In this document: positions 6,071-7,096 of the stretch, one piece after another | Numbering within the stretch: position 1 is the first letter of the stretch | How the letters are laid out: each line of letters opens with the position of its first letter | Assembly (NCBI GenBank): GCA_031273185.1 | Contig: JAISSG010000143.1 | Span: 1 to 7,096, forward strand | DNA length: 7,096 nt | Direction: 5' to 3' | From: Treponema sp. | GTDB lineage: Bacteria; Spirochaetota; Spirochaetia; Treponematales; Breznakiellaceae | Program-made: the position numbers and the translations under genes | Notes under the pieces: generated by a model | What the model was told of the DNA's origin: nothing | Database searches by the model: none | Seen by the model: the letters and a program-made list of their open reading frames with translations, nothing else

Positions 6071-6975
6071 TGCCCTCGTTCAGCCAAACCGCGACAGTGC
6101 CCGCCGGTATGCGCCTGGATCGTTACGTGGCGGAAAGCCTGGGCCTGTTGTCCCGTTCGCAGATCAAGGCCCGCAATCTCAAGGCAAAAATCAACGGAAA
6201 GGACGTAAAGGTCTCCCGCATTATAAAAAATGGCGATTTCATCGAACTTTGCTGGGAAGAAGCAGAACCCGTCAATATCATTCCCGAAAACATCCCGCTG
6301 GACATCATATACGAGGACGAGCGGGCGGTGGTGATAGACAAGCCGCAAGGAATGGTGGTGCATCCCGGCGCGGGCAACTGGCGGGGGACGCTTGCCAACG
6401 CGCTGTACTACCGCAGGCTGGAACGGGGCATTGGCGGCGAGGGGCTGCGGCCCGGCATAGTGCACCGCCTTGACAAGGAAACGTCCGGGGTGATCATTGC
6501 CGCCTACGACGACGAGGCTCTGGCGTTTCTTGCCGGGCAGTTCAAGTCCAGAAAGGCAAAAAAAAACTATGCCGCCATTATCAGCGGAGTCCCCCGGGAA
6601 AAAAAGGGGCGCATAGAGACATTCATCGCCCGCGACCCCAAAGACCGCAAGCGTTTTGCCGTCGCCGCCCAGGGGAGGCTTGCCCTTACCCTTTACTCGG
6701 TGATAAAAACCTGGCGGGGGCATTCGCTGATCCTACTGCGGCCAAAAACCGGGCGGACGCATCAGCTCAGGGTACACATGCGCTATTTGGGGCATCCCGT
6801 CGTCGGCGATCCACTGTACGGCTTCGCCGACCCCGTGTTTCCCAGGGCAAGCCTCATGCTTCACGCCAGGCGGCTTGCAATCACCCTGCCCGGCGAGACG
6901 GGGGAGCGTGTTTTCAAATCGCCCCTGCCCCAGCGGTTTGGCGAGATGATTCGGCGGCTGGACATAGGGGAATGA
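6070..6975 (+). CDS. rluD: 23S rRNA pseudouridine synthase, RluA family, RluD type
   Basis: This cytosolic enzyme of the RluA family converts uridine to pseudouridine; RluD acts on helix 69 of 23S rRNA (U1911, U1915 and U1917 in E. coli) during 50S maturation. At 301 residues it is close to the usual length. An S4 RNA-binding domain occupies about residues 14-65 (LDRYV, SRSQIKARNL), followed by the catalytic domain: DKPQGMVVHPGAGNWRGT (90-107, the HPGAGN being typical of RluD), the active-site motif HRLDKETSG (132-140) with catalytic D135, KTGRTHQLRVHM (226-237) and GHPVVGDPLYG (241-251). No key residue is missing. The ATG at 6070 overlaps the preceding TGA (TGATG) without a Shine-Dalgarno sequence, so expression is probably coupled. 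RluC or a broader RluA-type target is possible, though the HPGAGN match favours RluD. Confidence 0.93.
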   Translation: MPSFSQTATVPAGMRLDRYVAESLGLLSRSQIKARNLKAKINGKDVKVSRIIKNGDFIELCWEEAEPVNIIPENIPLDIIYEDERAVVIDKPQGMVVHPGAGNWRGTLANALYYRRLERGIGGEGLRPGIVHRLDKETSGVIIAAYDDEALAFLAGQFKSRKAKKNYAAIISGVPREKKGRIETFIARDPKDRKRFAVAAQGRLALTLYSVIKTWRGHSLILLRPKTGRTHQLRVHMRYLGHPVVGDPLYGFADPVFPRASLMLHARRLAITLPGETGERVFKSPLPQRFGEMIRRLDIGE

Positions 6976-7019
6976 GAAAAGAGAAAAGCCACCGCGCAGC
7001 GATCGCTACGAACCATCCT

Positions 7020-7025
7020 GGAGGT
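7020..7025 (+). promoter_or_regulatory. Strong Shine-Dalgarno ahead of a GTG start
   Basis: GGAGGT lies 5 bases before GTG at 7031, in an otherwise non-coding stretch. It is the main evidence that a gene begins here. The overlapping TTG at 7029 would give only eight codons before TGA. Confidence 0.5.
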
Positions 7026-7030
7026 AACTT

Positions 7031-7096
7031 GTGCATACGCATTATTGTAAAATGAGAGTTCCGTACAACAGTTATAGCCCGCTACTCACTGGAGCG
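7031..7096 (+). CDS. Start of an unidentified downstream gene (runs off right edge)
   Basis: From GTG at 7031 the frame stays open for 22 codons to the window edge, reading M/VHTHYCKMRVPYNS and on. An in-frame ATG at 7052 is a possible alternative start, but it has no Shine-Dalgarno sequence at a proper distance. The product cannot be identified from so few residues. Support comes from the strong GGAGGT at 7020-7025; 22 open codons alone would not be significant. It lies 55 bases after rluD, so it could share the operon transcript or have its own promoter. Confidence 0.42.
   Translation, partial: MHTHYCKMRVPYNSYSPLLTGA

Noticed and set aside
5728..6723. 331-codon open frame on the minus strand across the membrane protein gene and rluD
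   Set aside because: It lies antisense to two well-supported genes, shows no recognisable motif, and long antisense frames are expected in GC-rich coding DNA with strong third-base bias.
6998..7007. AGCGATCGCT palindrome after rluD as a terminator or HIP1-like element
   Set aside because: It is a 10-base palindrome with no loop and no T-run, so it cannot act as a standard terminator; a single copy does not show a repeated element.
7048..7053. TAAAAT as a -10 box near the right edge
   Set aside because: No reasonable -35 lies 15-19 bases upstream, and the bases fit better as codons of the frame starting at 7031.
1..7096. A dedicated new defence, phage or mobile system
   Set aside because: RecQ and CPBP proteins can occur in such systems, but here both sit among ordinary housekeeping genes, with no integrase, transposase, inverted repeats, direct-repeat array or toxin-antitoxin pair visible.

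Overview
The window looks like a chromosomal housekeeping region from a GC-rich spirochaete, most likely a treponeme or relative. That placement rests on gene content and protein character: a membrane-anchored PilZ protein, a short ComEC, and an RsmA with a treponeme-like N-terminus. It is an inference, because nothing in the window fixes the species. No mobile element, CRISPR array, rRNA or tRNA was seen.

Left side, minus strand (2-1209): a CPBP-family intramembrane protease gene is followed 8 bases later by the start of recQ. The recQ gene runs off the left edge, leaving its first 182 codons with all the N-terminal helicase motifs visible. The two genes read as one transcription unit.

Centre (1210-1263): a short AT-rich divergent intergenic region. 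It holds a good plus-strand promoter (TTCACA, 16 bases, TATAAT) whose -10 lies inside the palindrome ATTATAAT, so the same bases also spell TATAAT on the other strand.

Right side, plus strand (1264-6975): six tightly packed genes that look like one operon. They encode a membrane-anchored PilZ (cyclic-di-GMP receptor) protein, a ComEC/Rec2-type DNA-uptake channel without the usual C-terminal metallo-beta-lactamase domain, the 16S rRNA dimethyltransferase RsmA, the PLP-binding protein YggS/PLPBP, an unrecognised 200-residue membrane protein with a QG tetrapeptide repeat tail, and the 23S rRNA pseudouridine synthase RluD. Gaps are 6 bases or less; three junctions overlap (TGATG twice, TTGA once), suggesting translational coupling. 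Two of the genes modify rRNA (RsmA, RluD); the others concern the envelope, DNA uptake and PLP homeostasis, so the operon looks like a packed housekeeping set rather than one dedicated pathway.

Right end (6976-7096): about 50 bases without a clear terminator, then a strong Shine-Dalgarno sequence and a GTG codon opening a frame that runs off the edge, probably the next gene. I see no convincing new defence, mobile or catalytic system. The least explained items are the 200-residue membrane protein with its 12-base tandem repeat and the PilZ-ComEC pairing.
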